Assembly (NCBI GenBank): GCA_029932755.1
Contig: JAOZPK010000001.1
Location: 1-48,579 of the forward strand
DNA: 48,579 nucleotides
Direction of reading: 5' to 3'
From: Candidatus Cloacimonadota bacterium
GTDB taxonomy: Bacteria; Cloacimonadota; Cloacimonadia; Cloacimonadales; TCS61
Position numbers and translations under genes: made by a program. The notes under the pieces are model-generated. The model searched no databases. It was not told the DNA's origin and was given only the letters and a program-made list of their open reading frames with translations. Positions 1 through 7,735 of the stretch are shown here, piece after piece (position 1 is the stretch's first letter; each line of letters starts with the position of its first letter).

Positions 1-183
1 CTTCCTCTCACCTACTATGACACATAAACTCTCAGATGTGTTTAAATTATTTTGATTTTTTTATTAGTCAATAATTTCACCCTGCTTTTTTAAATTGATT
101 TAATTAAATAACTTATTCTTACATAATAAATATTATTATATAAAAATTTATTTTATTAAACATACGTATCTCAAATAAAAATC

Positions 184-212
184 TTGACAATAGAAACCTG
201 AAATCAAGTAAT
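184..212 (+). promoter_or_regulatory. Probable sigma70-like promoter of the catabolic cluster
   Basis: TTGACA at 184-189 is followed after 17 bases by AGTAAT (207-212), which matches four of the six positions of TATAAT. It lies 44 bases before the regulator start codon and is the only good promoter-like pair in the AT-rich leader 1-255. FCB bacteria can use a different -10 element, so this is a prediction. The rest of 1-183 shows no gene or repeat that I can support. Confidence 0.45.
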
Positions 213-225
213 TGGTCAGGCCACT
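211..225. promoter_or_regulatory. FadR/PdhR-type operator overlapping the promoter
   Basis: ATTGGTCAGGCCACT is a near-palindrome: ATTGGT, a three-base centre, then GCCACT. It closely resembles sites of FadR-subfamily GntR regulators such as PdhR (ATTGGT-N3-ACCAAT) and LldR. It overlaps the end of the predicted -10 and the likely transcription start, where a bound dimer would block initiation. The adjacent gene encodes a protein of that subfamily, so autoregulation and control of the downstream cluster are likely. No second copy was noticed before the transporter or permease genes. Confidence 0.5.
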
Positions 226-255
226 TAGAAATAAGGCCGAAATCAAGGGGGTACT

Positions 256-1002
256 ATGTTCAAGCAACTTAAAACAAAGAAGTTCAATGAGCAGATAATA
301 GATCAAATTAAGAAACTGATCGAAGATGGTACTTTAAAAAAGGGTGACAAGTTACCGCCTGAACGTCTTCTCGCTGAACAGTTTGGCAGCAGCAGAGCTT
401 CTATCAGGGAAGCTATGAGCGCCCTGGATATGATGGGTATAATTGAGAGCCGGAGTGGATCTGGTAACTATATAAAGATCAATATAGAAGAATCCGCCAT
501 AGATGAAGCGATGATTGGAGAGCTCCTGACGCATCATAGTTTGTTTGATATTTATGAAGCTAGACAGGAGATCGAACCTTCTCTTGTCTCACTGGCCTCA
601 GTTAGAAAAACAGATAAGGAAGTTTTGGAATTCCAGGAAATTCTTAAAAAATTACTTAATACTTCAAAAAATTTAATAAAAAATCCAGAAAATGTTAATA
701 CTTATATGGAAGAAGATATAAAATTTCATCTTAAAATTGCTGAAATGGCTCATAATCCGATCTTATTTAAATTCTATGCCAGCATTTGTCTACTTCTGAG
801 AGAAGAAACATGGCTGGAATTAAAACGAGCTGATATATTGAAGAATGGAACACAGCAAACCGAGATTGAGCATATTGCCATTGCTGATACGATTATTAGT
901 GGTGATGCAGAACAAGCTAAGAAAAATCTTCATGTTCACCTTGAAAGAATAAGAATAGGTTTACTTTCAAAATTAGAGAATAAGAGTATAAAAGGAATAT
1001 AA
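256..1002 (+). CDS. GntR-family transcriptional regulator, FadR subfamily (FCD domain)
   Basis: Probable metabolite-responsive repressor of the gene cluster that follows. Residues 5-75 form the GntR winged helix, with the hallmark GDKLPPERLLAEQFGSSR and SIREA recognition region and the wing GIIESRSGSGNYI. Residues 95-235 are an all-helical FCD domain. Asp154, His158, His206 and His228 sit where FadR-subfamily proteins bind a metal that helps hold a carboxylate effector. The length of 248 residues is usual for the subfamily. The start is set by AAGGGGG just upstream of the ATG. It is the first gene of a same-strand series and has a matching operator at 211-225. The effector is unknown; an organic acid from the pathway is likely. 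Confidence 0.9.
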   Translation: MFKQLKTKKFNEQIIDQIKKLIEDGTLKKGDKLPPERLLAEQFGSSRASIREAMSALDMMGIIESRSGSGNYIKINIEESAIDEAMIGELLTHHSLFDIYEARQEIEPSLVSLASVRKTDKEVLEFQEILKKLLNTSKNLIKNPENVNTYMEEDIKFHLKIAEMAHNPILFKFYASICLLLREETWLELKRADILKNGTQQTEIEHIAIADTIISGDAEQAKKNLHVHLERIRIGLLSKLENKSIKGI

Positions 1003-1019
1003 GGGATTAATTAAAAATA

Positions 1020-2345
1020 ATGGAAAATTTGAACACACTTTTTAATGCTGGATCTGTAGCAATAGTTGGAGCCTCGAATAATGTGGGAAAAAAGGGTTAT
1101 GAAATTCTTCAAAATTTAATTCAAGGTGACTATAAGGGTAATATCTACCCCATTAATCCGAAAGAAGCCGAAATACAAGGCTTAACCGCCTACAGATCTT
1201 TAACCTCAATTGGTACAAGGGTAGATTTAATTGTCATTGTTATCCCAAGTAAATTTGTATCTGCTGTACTGGAAGAAGCTGGCCAACTATCCATTCATCA
1301 TGCCGTAATAATAACCGGCGGATTCAGAGAAATAGGATGTGATGACTTGGATGCCGCTATGTTAGCTGTTGCTGAAAAATATAAGATAAACATAGTCGGG
1401 CCCAATTGTCAGGGTGTTAACTATACACCTAATAAGATGTGTGTCTCATGGCCTCTGATCCGGGGAAAAGGACCAATGGCAATTATTGCACAAAGCGGTA
1501 CAGTGGCAGCTCAATTTGGATTAATTGCCGACAAAGACAGTATTGGAGTTTCGGGTCTGGTAAGCTTGGGGAACAAATCTGGTTTAACTGAAATTGAGTT
1601 TTTGGAGTTCTTCGGTACTGATCCCAACACCAAAGCCATAGCCTTGAATCTGGAAGGGATAAAAGAGGGAGCTAAGTTTCTTAAACTTGTAAAAGATATA
1701 CTCCAACAAAAACCTGTTATAATCTTAAAACCGGGAAGAACGGTCAAGGGAATGATCGCTGCCCAATCTCATACAAAATCTATAGCCGGAAGCGATAAGA
1801 TATTTGATGCTGCCTGCCGCCAGATAGGACTTATCCGTGCCGACAGTATTGACGAGCTTTACGATTACACCAAAATATTGGGTTTTTTATCTAAACCAGC
1901 AGGAAACAGAGTACAGATAATAACCAGCTCAGGCGGGAGCGGGATCTTGGCTACTGATATTTTTGAAGAGAACGATGTAGATATGGTTGAGATAAATCCA
2001 GAACTAAAAAGGATCCTTAGTGAAAAATTACCTTCGCATTGTGTTTTATCAAATCCCCTCGATCTAACGGGTGATACAGATGCTGCCAGATATGAAACAT
2101 GTGTTGAAGAAGCTATTAACTTTAATAATTCCGATATGTTCTTATTGATCTTTGGAGATCCTATACCAGGAGCTCATGAAGTAGTTTCCAGATTAAGAAC
2201 AAAAACAGATAAGCCGATAATCGTCTGCTATCTGGGAGGTGGGAAGATCGAAGATGAAGAGACTCAGAAAATGCATCTGGTAGGTATACCGACCTTTCCT
2301 ACTCCAACCAGGGCTGCAAAAGCTTTAGCTATTTTATGTAAATGA
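1020..2345 (+). CDS. ADP-forming acyl-CoA synthetase, alpha subunit
   Basis: CoA-binding and ligase half of an acetyl-/arylacetyl-CoA synthetase that converts acyl-CoA, ADP and phosphate into free acid, CoA and ATP. Residues 7-110 form the CoA-binding Rossmann domain (SVAIVGASNNVGKKGYEIL). The succinyl-CoA-synthetase-like domains follow, with PNCQG and AQSGTVA loops. His251, in AQSHTKSIAGSD, matches the phosphohistidine of the family. The length of 441 residues fits a separate alpha subunit; the matching ATP-grasp beta subunit is at 4930-5628, on the far side of the oxidoreductase genes. This arrangement implies that the acyl-CoA made by the neighbouring enzyme is its substrate. The ribosome site is weak (AAGGG about 15 bases upstream). 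Specificity for aryl, branched or other acyl groups cannot be read from the sequence. Confidence 0.88.
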   Translation: MENLNTLFNAGSVAIVGASNNVGKKGYEILQNLIQGDYKGNIYPINPKEAEIQGLTAYRSLTSIGTRVDLIVIVIPSKFVSAVLEEAGQLSIHHAVIITGGFREIGCDDLDAAMLAVAEKYKINIVGPNCQGVNYTPNKMCVSWPLIRGKGPMAIIAQSGTVAAQFGLIADKDSIGVSGLVSLGNKSGLTEIEFLEFFGTDPNTKAIALNLEGIKEGAKFLKLVKDILQQKPVIILKPGRTVKGMIAAQSHTKSIAGSDKIFDAACRQIGLIRADSIDELYDYTKILGFLSKPAGNRVQIITSSGGSGILATDIFEENDVDMVEINPELKRILSEKLPSHCVLSNPLDLTGDTDAARYETCVEEAINFNNSDMFLLIFGDPIPGAHEVVSRLRTKTDKPIIVCYLGGGKIEDEETQKMHLVGIPTFPTPTRAAKALAILCK

Positions 2346-2375
2346 TAATAATAAATAAATAAGGAGATATCTAAA

Positions 2376-4322
2376 ATGAAATGGATCACAAAAGATGAAC
2401 CAGGTTCCATAAAATTAATGATGGGAAATGAGGCAATTGCTCGCGGCGCTATTGAAGCTGGAGTTCAATTGACAGCCTGCTACCCTGGAACACCCAGTTC
2501 GGAGATCGGGGAAGTTCTGGGTGAAGTTGCCAAAGATCTGAATCAATATTTTGAATGGAGCACAAACGAGACAGTAGCCTTTGAAGTAGCAGCCGGGGCA
2601 TCTTTGGCTGGAGCAAGAGCACTGACAGCTATGAAGAATGCTGGATTCAATTTAGTTATGGATAACTTCATGACCCTAACCTACGGCGGGGTCAAGGGAG
2701 GATTTGTGGTTGTTGTTGCTGATGATCCCGGTGCACACTACTCCTCCAATGAACAGGATACCAGAATTGAAGCAGTTGCTGCCGAGTTATTGATCTTCGA
2801 ACCTCAAGATCAGAATCAGGCTCGTTTAATGACAAAAGAAGCTTTTGATATTTCAGAAAAACTTGAACTGCCTGTCTTCTTACGTTCCGTAACCAGATTA
2901 TCACACGCTAGCGGAAATGTCGAGTTTGGTAAGATCTCTCAAAAAAGAAACACGATCGGTTTTAATAAACACTGGAAAATACCCTACCGCTGGGATGTTT
3001 ACGGACCTCCCGGACCTCAAAGTAAACGCGAATGGCTGCATTCACGATTACCCATGATGGCTGAATATGTAGAAAATTCCGAATTTAATAAGCTAACGAT
3101 CTGTGATTCTAAGATAGGAATAGTAACTGTCGGAATAGCTGCAACATATGTTAAGGAAGCATTAGCAGAACTTAATCTAGTGGATAAGATCCATCTATTG
3201 GATCTGGGGATTGTCAATCCACTTCCAAAAGCAAAAGTAGCTGAATTATTGAATAATTCTGATCATCTTATTGTAGTTGAAGAGGGTGATCCGGTGGTGG
3301 AGAACGCTGTTCGTTTGTTGGCTAAAGAATTAAAACCGGAGATAATTATACAGGGTAAACTTTTTGACAACAGGGTTTTCCCGACCGAAGGAGAGATGGA
3401 TCCGGACAATGTAAGAATAGGAATTTCAAATGCCTTAAACCTGGTAATTAATAAAGATCTAAAAAGAGAGGAATTGAAAGCAGCTATTAAAAAGATCATA
3501 ACAACACGTTCTTCCACTCTTTGTCCCGGTTGTCCGCATCTTGGAAGTTACTGGGCCATGCGTAAGATCTTGGAAAAATACGAGGGTAATTCTATCGTTA
3601 ATGGAGATATTGGGTGCTATGAACAGGGTGGATACGGTCTAGCTACCAACACCTTTGAAATTACAGATGAAGATAACAAAAATTTCAAAATAAATTCACC
3701 TTATGAGATCCTCGACACTATCTATGTTATGGGCTCAGGGATCGGTATGGCACAGGGACAATATCAGGTGGGACATAAGGGAAAGATCCTGGCTGTAGCA
3801 GGGGACTCAACATTTTTCCATACTTGTCTGCCGACGCTGGCAAATGCTGTTTATAATGAAGCTGATATCACCTTTGTGGTTTTTGATAATACCTGGACCT
3901 GTATGACAGGCCACCAGCCGAATCCAGTAACGGGTATCAAGGGGAATGGTGATGTGGCAACAATAATTTCGATCGAAAAAGTATCGGAAGCATTGGGAAT
4001 CCACTCTGTAAGTGTAGCTGATGCCTATGATATCGAAGGAGCAAAGAAAGTTTTAAAAGCAGGATTAGACTATAATGGACCTGCTGTAGTTATTTTACGT
4101 CGTGAATGCGCACTTCAGGTTCTACGTCGCAAGGAGTTTCCACCTTTCGAATTTGAAATTCTACAAGATAAGTGCATCGGATGCAAAGCCTGCGTAGAAC
4201 TGGGCTGTCCAGCCATAACATTTGCCAACGGCAAAGCCGATATCGATAGAGCGCTTTGTGTAGACTGCAGTCTCTGCGCCCAGGTTTGTCCAGTAGATGC
4301 AATAATTTGTAGGAGTGTGTAA
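2376..4322 (+). CDS. iorA: Indolepyruvate-type 2-oxoacid:ferredoxin oxidoreductase, alpha subunit
   Basis: Oxidatively decarboxylates a 2-oxoacid to acyl-CoA and CO2 while reducing ferredoxin. The N-terminal pyrimidine-binding domain begins MMGNEAIARGAIEAGVQ, with YPGTPSSEI near residue 35 and NETVAFEVAAGAS near 65. The C-terminal TPP domain has STLCPGCPHLGSYWAMRK, GDIGCYE and GDSTFFHT...DNTWTCMTGHQPN. Residues 600-648 carry two [4Fe-4S] motifs (CIGCKACVELGCP and CVDCSLCAQVCP); the first has an extra residue before its last Cys, as in known IorA proteins. At 648 residues it has full family length. A clear AAGGAG precedes the ATG. The family acts on arylpyruvates in archaea and on other 2-oxoacids elsewhere. 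Here the substrate may be a keto acid released by the opine dehydrogenase-like protein downstream. Confidence 0.93.
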   Translation: MKWITKDEPGSIKLMMGNEAIARGAIEAGVQLTACYPGTPSSEIGEVLGEVAKDLNQYFEWSTNETVAFEVAAGASLAGARALTAMKNAGFNLVMDNFMTLTYGGVKGGFVVVVADDPGAHYSSNEQDTRIEAVAAELLIFEPQDQNQARLMTKEAFDISEKLELPVFLRSVTRLSHASGNVEFGKISQKRNTIGFNKHWKIPYRWDVYGPPGPQSKREWLHSRLPMMAEYVENSEFNKLTICDSKIGIVTVGIAATYVKEALAELNLVDKIHLLDLGIVNPLPKAKVAELLNNSDHLIVVEEGDPVVENAVRLLAKELKPEIIIQGKLFDNRVFPTEGEMDPDNVRIGISNALNLVINKDLKREELKAAIKKIITTRSSTLCPGCPHLGSYWAMRKILEKYEGNSIVNGDIGCYEQGGYGLATNTFEITDEDNKNFKINSPYEILDTIYVMGSGIGMAQGQYQVGHKGKILAVAGDSTFFHTCLPTLANAVYNEADITFVVFDNTWTCMTGHQPNPVTGIKGNGDVATIISIEKVSEALGIHSVSVADAYDIEGAKKVLKAGLDYNGPAVVILRRECALQVLRRKEFPPFEFEILQDKCIGCKACVELGCPAITFANGKADIDRALCVDCSLCAQVCPVDAIICRSV

Positions 4323-4323
4323 A

Positions 4324-4917
4324 ATGAAATTTAATCTAATTATATGCGGTGTTGGCGGTCAGGGTAGTATCCTCTCATCAAAGATCATTGCTGATGCAGC
4401 GATTAAAAAAGGATATGAAGTAAGAGTTGGAGAGACTTTTGGTGCAGCTATGCGTGGTGGTTCCGTATCATCACATGTAAAGATCGGTGATATTCATTCC
4501 CCTCTGGTTGCTCATAATAGCGCTGATGTGATACTTTCAATGGAACCGCTGGAAAGTTTAAGGGTCAGTGTAGATTATCTTGCTCCTCAAGGGATTGTCA
4601 TATCAGATATCCGACCTTGGTACCCGGTCGATACTAATGCCGGAGGAGCACCTTATCCTTCCAATGATGAGATCATAGCTGAATTAAAAAAATTGGGTAA
4701 AGAAGTCCATTTCCTGGACGCTGCAGCCTTAGCAAAAAAAGCGGGACATCCAAGGACAACAAACATTGTTTTGATCGGTGCCTTAGCTGCCCTGGGTAAA
4801 TTACCAATAGAAAGCAAATATCTAATAGAAGCTATTAAGGAACGAGTTCCCCAAAAAACTATTGATGTCAATATCAAAGCTTTCGAGTTGGGATTCGATT
4901 CTATCAAAAAGAGTTAA
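4324..4917 (+). CDS. iorB: Indolepyruvate-type 2-oxoacid:ferredoxin oxidoreductase, beta subunit
   Basis: Gamma/beta-type partner of the alpha subunit, completing the heterodimeric oxidoreductase in the cytoplasm. It begins FNLIICGVGGQGSILSSKII, the typical glycine-rich start of the family, and has GETFGAAMRGGSVSSHVKIG near residue 40 and the closing segment GHPRTTNIVLIGALAALG. I chose the ATG at 4324 (197 residues) over a GTG at 4315, because AGGAG at 4310-4314 is correctly spaced for the ATG and the start then lies one base after the alpha stop. The tight spacing suggests translational coupling, as expected for subunits needed in equal amounts. Confidence 0.92.
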   Translation: MKFNLIICGVGGQGSILSSKIIADAAIKKGYEVRVGETFGAAMRGGSVSSHVKIGDIHSPLVAHNSADVILSMEPLESLRVSVDYLAPQGIVISDIRPWYPVDTNAGGAPYPSNDEIIAELKKLGKEVHFLDAAALAKKAGHPRTTNIVLIGALAALGKLPIESKYLIEAIKERVPQKTIDVNIKAFELGFDSIKKS

Positions 4918-4929
4918 CAGGCCTTAATT

Positions 4930-5628
4930 ATGAAAATGGAAAAAGTGAGATCAATTCTCTACAAAGCAAAAGAGGAGAAACGCTGGTTACTTGAACCGGA
5001 AGCTATGGAGATCCTCAAAACTTATGAAATTTCTGTGCCGGAGCATCGATTTATCAATGATATTAAGGAAGCTGTGAAAAGTGCTGAATCGATTGGATAT
5101 CCTGTCGTATTAAAAATAGTCTCACCTGCTATTCTGCATAAATCTGATGCGGATTGCGTAAAACTAAACCTGACAAATGGTGAAGAGGTTAGAAATGCCT
5201 ATCAGGAGATATTGACAAATGCAGAAAAATTCGATCCGAAAGCTGAGATCAGGGGAATAATCATCTACCCCATGGTCAAAGCAGGTTTAGAGACCATTAT
5301 TGGCATAACTGAAGATGCTCAATTCGGTCCTGCTGCCATGTTCGGTTTGGGTGGAGTTTTTGTAGAAGTATTGAAAGATGTAGCTTTTCGTATCCTTCCT
5401 TTAACTCTGGATGATGCCTTGGCAATGATAAAAGAAATCAAAGGCTACCAATTACTGTGTGGAATCAGAGGTGAGAAAACCAAAGATATAATCTCACTGG
5501 CTGAAACAATTGTTAAGGTCTCAAAGTTATGCACCGATTTCCCGGAGATCAAAGAGATAGATCTAAATCCGACCTATGTATATGAGCAGTGCGTTACTGT
5601 CGTAGATGCTAGGATCAGGGTCGGTTAA
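4930..5628 (+). CDS. ADP-forming acyl-CoA synthetase, beta subunit (ATP-grasp)
   Basis: Nucleotide-binding half of the ADP-forming acyl-CoA synthetase. It passes phosphate from the alpha-subunit histidine to ADP, giving substrate-level ATP. The ATP-grasp fold is visible: YPVVLKIVSPAILHKSDADC with the family histidine in ILHKSD, then GLETIIGITEDAQFGPAAMFGLGG, and EIDLNP near the end. At 232 residues it has the size of stand-alone beta subunits. The usual GG after HKSD is replaced by DC, a small deviation. The ribosome site is weak, and the start could be Met1 or Met3. It closes the acdA-iorA-iorB-acdB block, so its product should work with the subunit encoded at 1020-2345. Confidence 0.88.
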   Translation: MKMEKVRSILYKAKEEKRWLLEPEAMEILKTYEISVPEHRFINDIKEAVKSAESIGYPVVLKIVSPAILHKSDADCVKLNLTNGEEVRNAYQEILTNAEKFDPKAEIRGIIIYPMVKAGLETIIGITEDAQFGPAAMFGLGGVFVEVLKDVAFRILPLTLDDALAMIKEIKGYQLLCGIRGEKTKDIISLAETIVKVSKLCTDFPEIKEIDLNPTYVYEQCVTVVDARIRVG

Positions 5629-5668
5629 TTAATTTATTATAAAATTTAATATAGAGATGGAGGAGTAA

Positions 5669-7735
5669 ATGAAATTGAGAATTGGAGTTGATATCGGCGG
5701 TACGTTTACAGACTGTGTAGTTATCAACGAACAGGGTATTATTCACACTTTCAAAGAATTATCTACACCCAGCGATCAATCGATAGGGCTCTATAATGTG
5801 ATCAAAAAGGCAGCCGAATTTTTTGACCTTTCTCTACATGATTTTCTTGGTTGCGCCGAGATATTTGCTCATGGAACCACGGTGGCGACCAATACATTGC
5901 TGACCAGAACGGGAGCAAAAACCGGTTTGATCTTAACCAAGGGCTTCAGAGATACACTGGATATGAGAAGGGCTCATAAAAACAACATCTGGGATCTTCA
6001 CCTGGAATTTGCACCTACACTGGTTGATCGTTACTTGAGACTTGGAGTAACAGAAAGACTGGATTATAAAGGAGATATCGTAACTCCTCTAAATGAAGAA
6101 GATGTAAGGAAAATTTGTAAAAAATTCCAAAAAGAAGAAGTGGAAGCGGTAGCTATTTGTACACTGTTTTCATTTTTAAATAATGTTCATGAAGATCGCA
6201 TCATGGAGATCGTGAAGGAAGAGATGCCGGAGGCATTTGTCTCTAAATCTTCTGAAGTTCTACCTCAGATCCGCGAATATGAGAGAAGTTCTACTATTGT
6301 AGCCAATGTTTATGTCGGTCCAAAATTAACTGTTTATCTTTCTAATTTGGAGCACAAACTAAAGCAGGACGGATTAGAAAAAGCATTTTATGTAACCGCT
6401 TCAAATGGTGGCATGATGACCTGTGATACTGCTATCAAGCATGCTTCCGCTACTTTACTTTCCGGTCCCGCTGCCGGGTCTATTGGAGCTATCTTTTTCT
6501 CCAAACTTTTAGGAGAGGAAGATATTATCCTGATGGATATGGGAGGGACATCGTTTGATGTATCTCTGATCAATAAAGGTGAGATCACCCTGAGCACAGA
6601 AGGAGAAGTTGCTGGTTATCGCATTGCCAAACCAATGATTGATATCCATACAGTTGGTGCCGGAGGGGGTTCAGTTGCCTGGCTGGATGCCGGAGGGATG
6701 TTGCGGGTCGGTCCCGAATCGGCCTATTCCGATCCTGGTCCGATCTGTTACGATATTGGTGGTGAAAAACCTGCGGTGACCGATGCAAATCTTTTGCTGG
6801 GATATCTGAATAAAGATTATTTCTTGGGTGGAGAAATGCAGGTAAATTATCAGAAAGCTTATGACGGTACTAAGACAATAATTGCTGATTCGATGAATAT
6901 GAGTGTGGAAGATGCCTGTCTAGGTATATTCCAGATCGTTAATCAGAACATGGCAGATGCCACCAAAGTTGTCTCAGTTCAGCGTGGTCATGATCCTCGC
7001 GAATTCACCATGGTGAGTGCCGGTGGTGCCTGTTCAATTCACGCCTGTAAAATTGCTGAGGAAATCGGTTCTCAGAAAATTATCGTGCCTAAAGCTGCTT
7101 CGGTATTTTGTGCCTTAGGCATGCTGGAATCTGATATCAAATTAGATAATGTCCGTAGCTTTAACGGGAATATTCCCGGGCTTGATATTGAAATATTCAA
7201 CGCTAAGATCACCAGGACCGAAGAAGAGGCAATGGGTGAACTACTGGAAGAGGGTGTAGAGAAAAAACGTTCATCATTATTACGTTATTTGGATGTCCGT
7301 TATGTAGGGCAACATCATGAAGTGACCGTTGCTATTCCTAACAATTGTGTGATAAAGAAAGAGCATCTTAAGATAATTGCCGAAACATTCCATAGAGCTC
7401 ATGAAAAACTTTATACCTACTCAACACCTGAAACTCCTATAGAGATAATCAACCTCAGAATAACCGCTGTGGGTCATGTTGATAAAACAGGGCTTTATGA
7501 AAAACCGATTGAGAAAATGGACTTAAGCTCAGCTCTTAAGAATAAACGTAAGATCCGTTTTGAAGAATATGAGAAGGCAATAGATACACCCGTTTATGAT
7601 CGTGATAAAATTAAACCGGGTACGAAAATCGAAGGTCCTGCTGTAATTGAAGAACGAATTACCACAATAATAGTACATCCTAAATGGAATGCCTATGTAG
7701 ATGGTTATGAGAATGTGATCATGGAGGTAAAATAA
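5669..7735 (+). CDS. hyuA: ATP-dependent hydantoinase/oxoprolinase family, subunit A
   Basis: ASKHA-fold ATPase subunit that activates a lactam, ketone or carbonyl group with ATP phosphate; known members are N-methylhydantoinase A, 5-oxoprolinase and acetone/acetophenone carboxylases. It starts RIGVDIGGTFTDCVVINEQG (phosphate loop) and has AHGTTVATNTLLTRTGAKTG near residue 70, the LSGPAAGSIGA segment, DMGGTSFDVSLI (second phosphate-binding loop) and VGAGGGSVAWLD. The 688-residue length is typical. GGAGG precedes the ATG. It overlaps the B subunit by one base, so the pair should be co-translated. This family is unrelated to the metal-dependent phenylhydantoinase of E. coli, also named HyuA. 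Placed beside xdh, ssnA and preA, it is likely to open a hydantoin-like ring, but carboxylation cannot be excluded. Confidence 0.9.
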   Translation: MKLRIGVDIGGTFTDCVVINEQGIIHTFKELSTPSDQSIGLYNVIKKAAEFFDLSLHDFLGCAEIFAHGTTVATNTLLTRTGAKTGLILTKGFRDTLDMRRAHKNNIWDLHLEFAPTLVDRYLRLGVTERLDYKGDIVTPLNEEDVRKICKKFQKEEVEAVAICTLFSFLNNVHEDRIMEIVKEEMPEAFVSKSSEVLPQIREYERSSTIVANVYVGPKLTVYLSNLEHKLKQDGLEKAFYVTASNGGMMTCDTAIKHASATLLSGPAAGSIGAIFFSKLLGEEDIILMDMGGTSFDVSLINKGEITLSTEGEVAGYRIAKPMIDIHTVGAGGGSVAWLDAGGMLRVGPESAYSDPGPICYDIGGEKPAVTDANLLLGYLNKDYFLGGEMQVNYQKAYDGTKTIIADSMNMSVEDACLGIFQIVNQNMADATKVVSVQRGHDPREFTMVSAGGACSIHACKIAEEIGSQKIIVPKAASVFCALGMLESDIKLDNVRSFNGNIPGLDIEIFNAKITRTEEEAMGELLEEGVEKKRSSLLRYLDVRYVGQHHEVTVAIPNNCVIKKEHLKIIAETFHRAHEKLYTYSTPETPIEIINLRITAVGHVDKTGLYEKPIEKMDLSSALKNKRKIRFEEYEKAIDTPVYDRDKIKPGTKIEGPAVIEERITTIIVHPKWNAYVDGYENVIMEVK

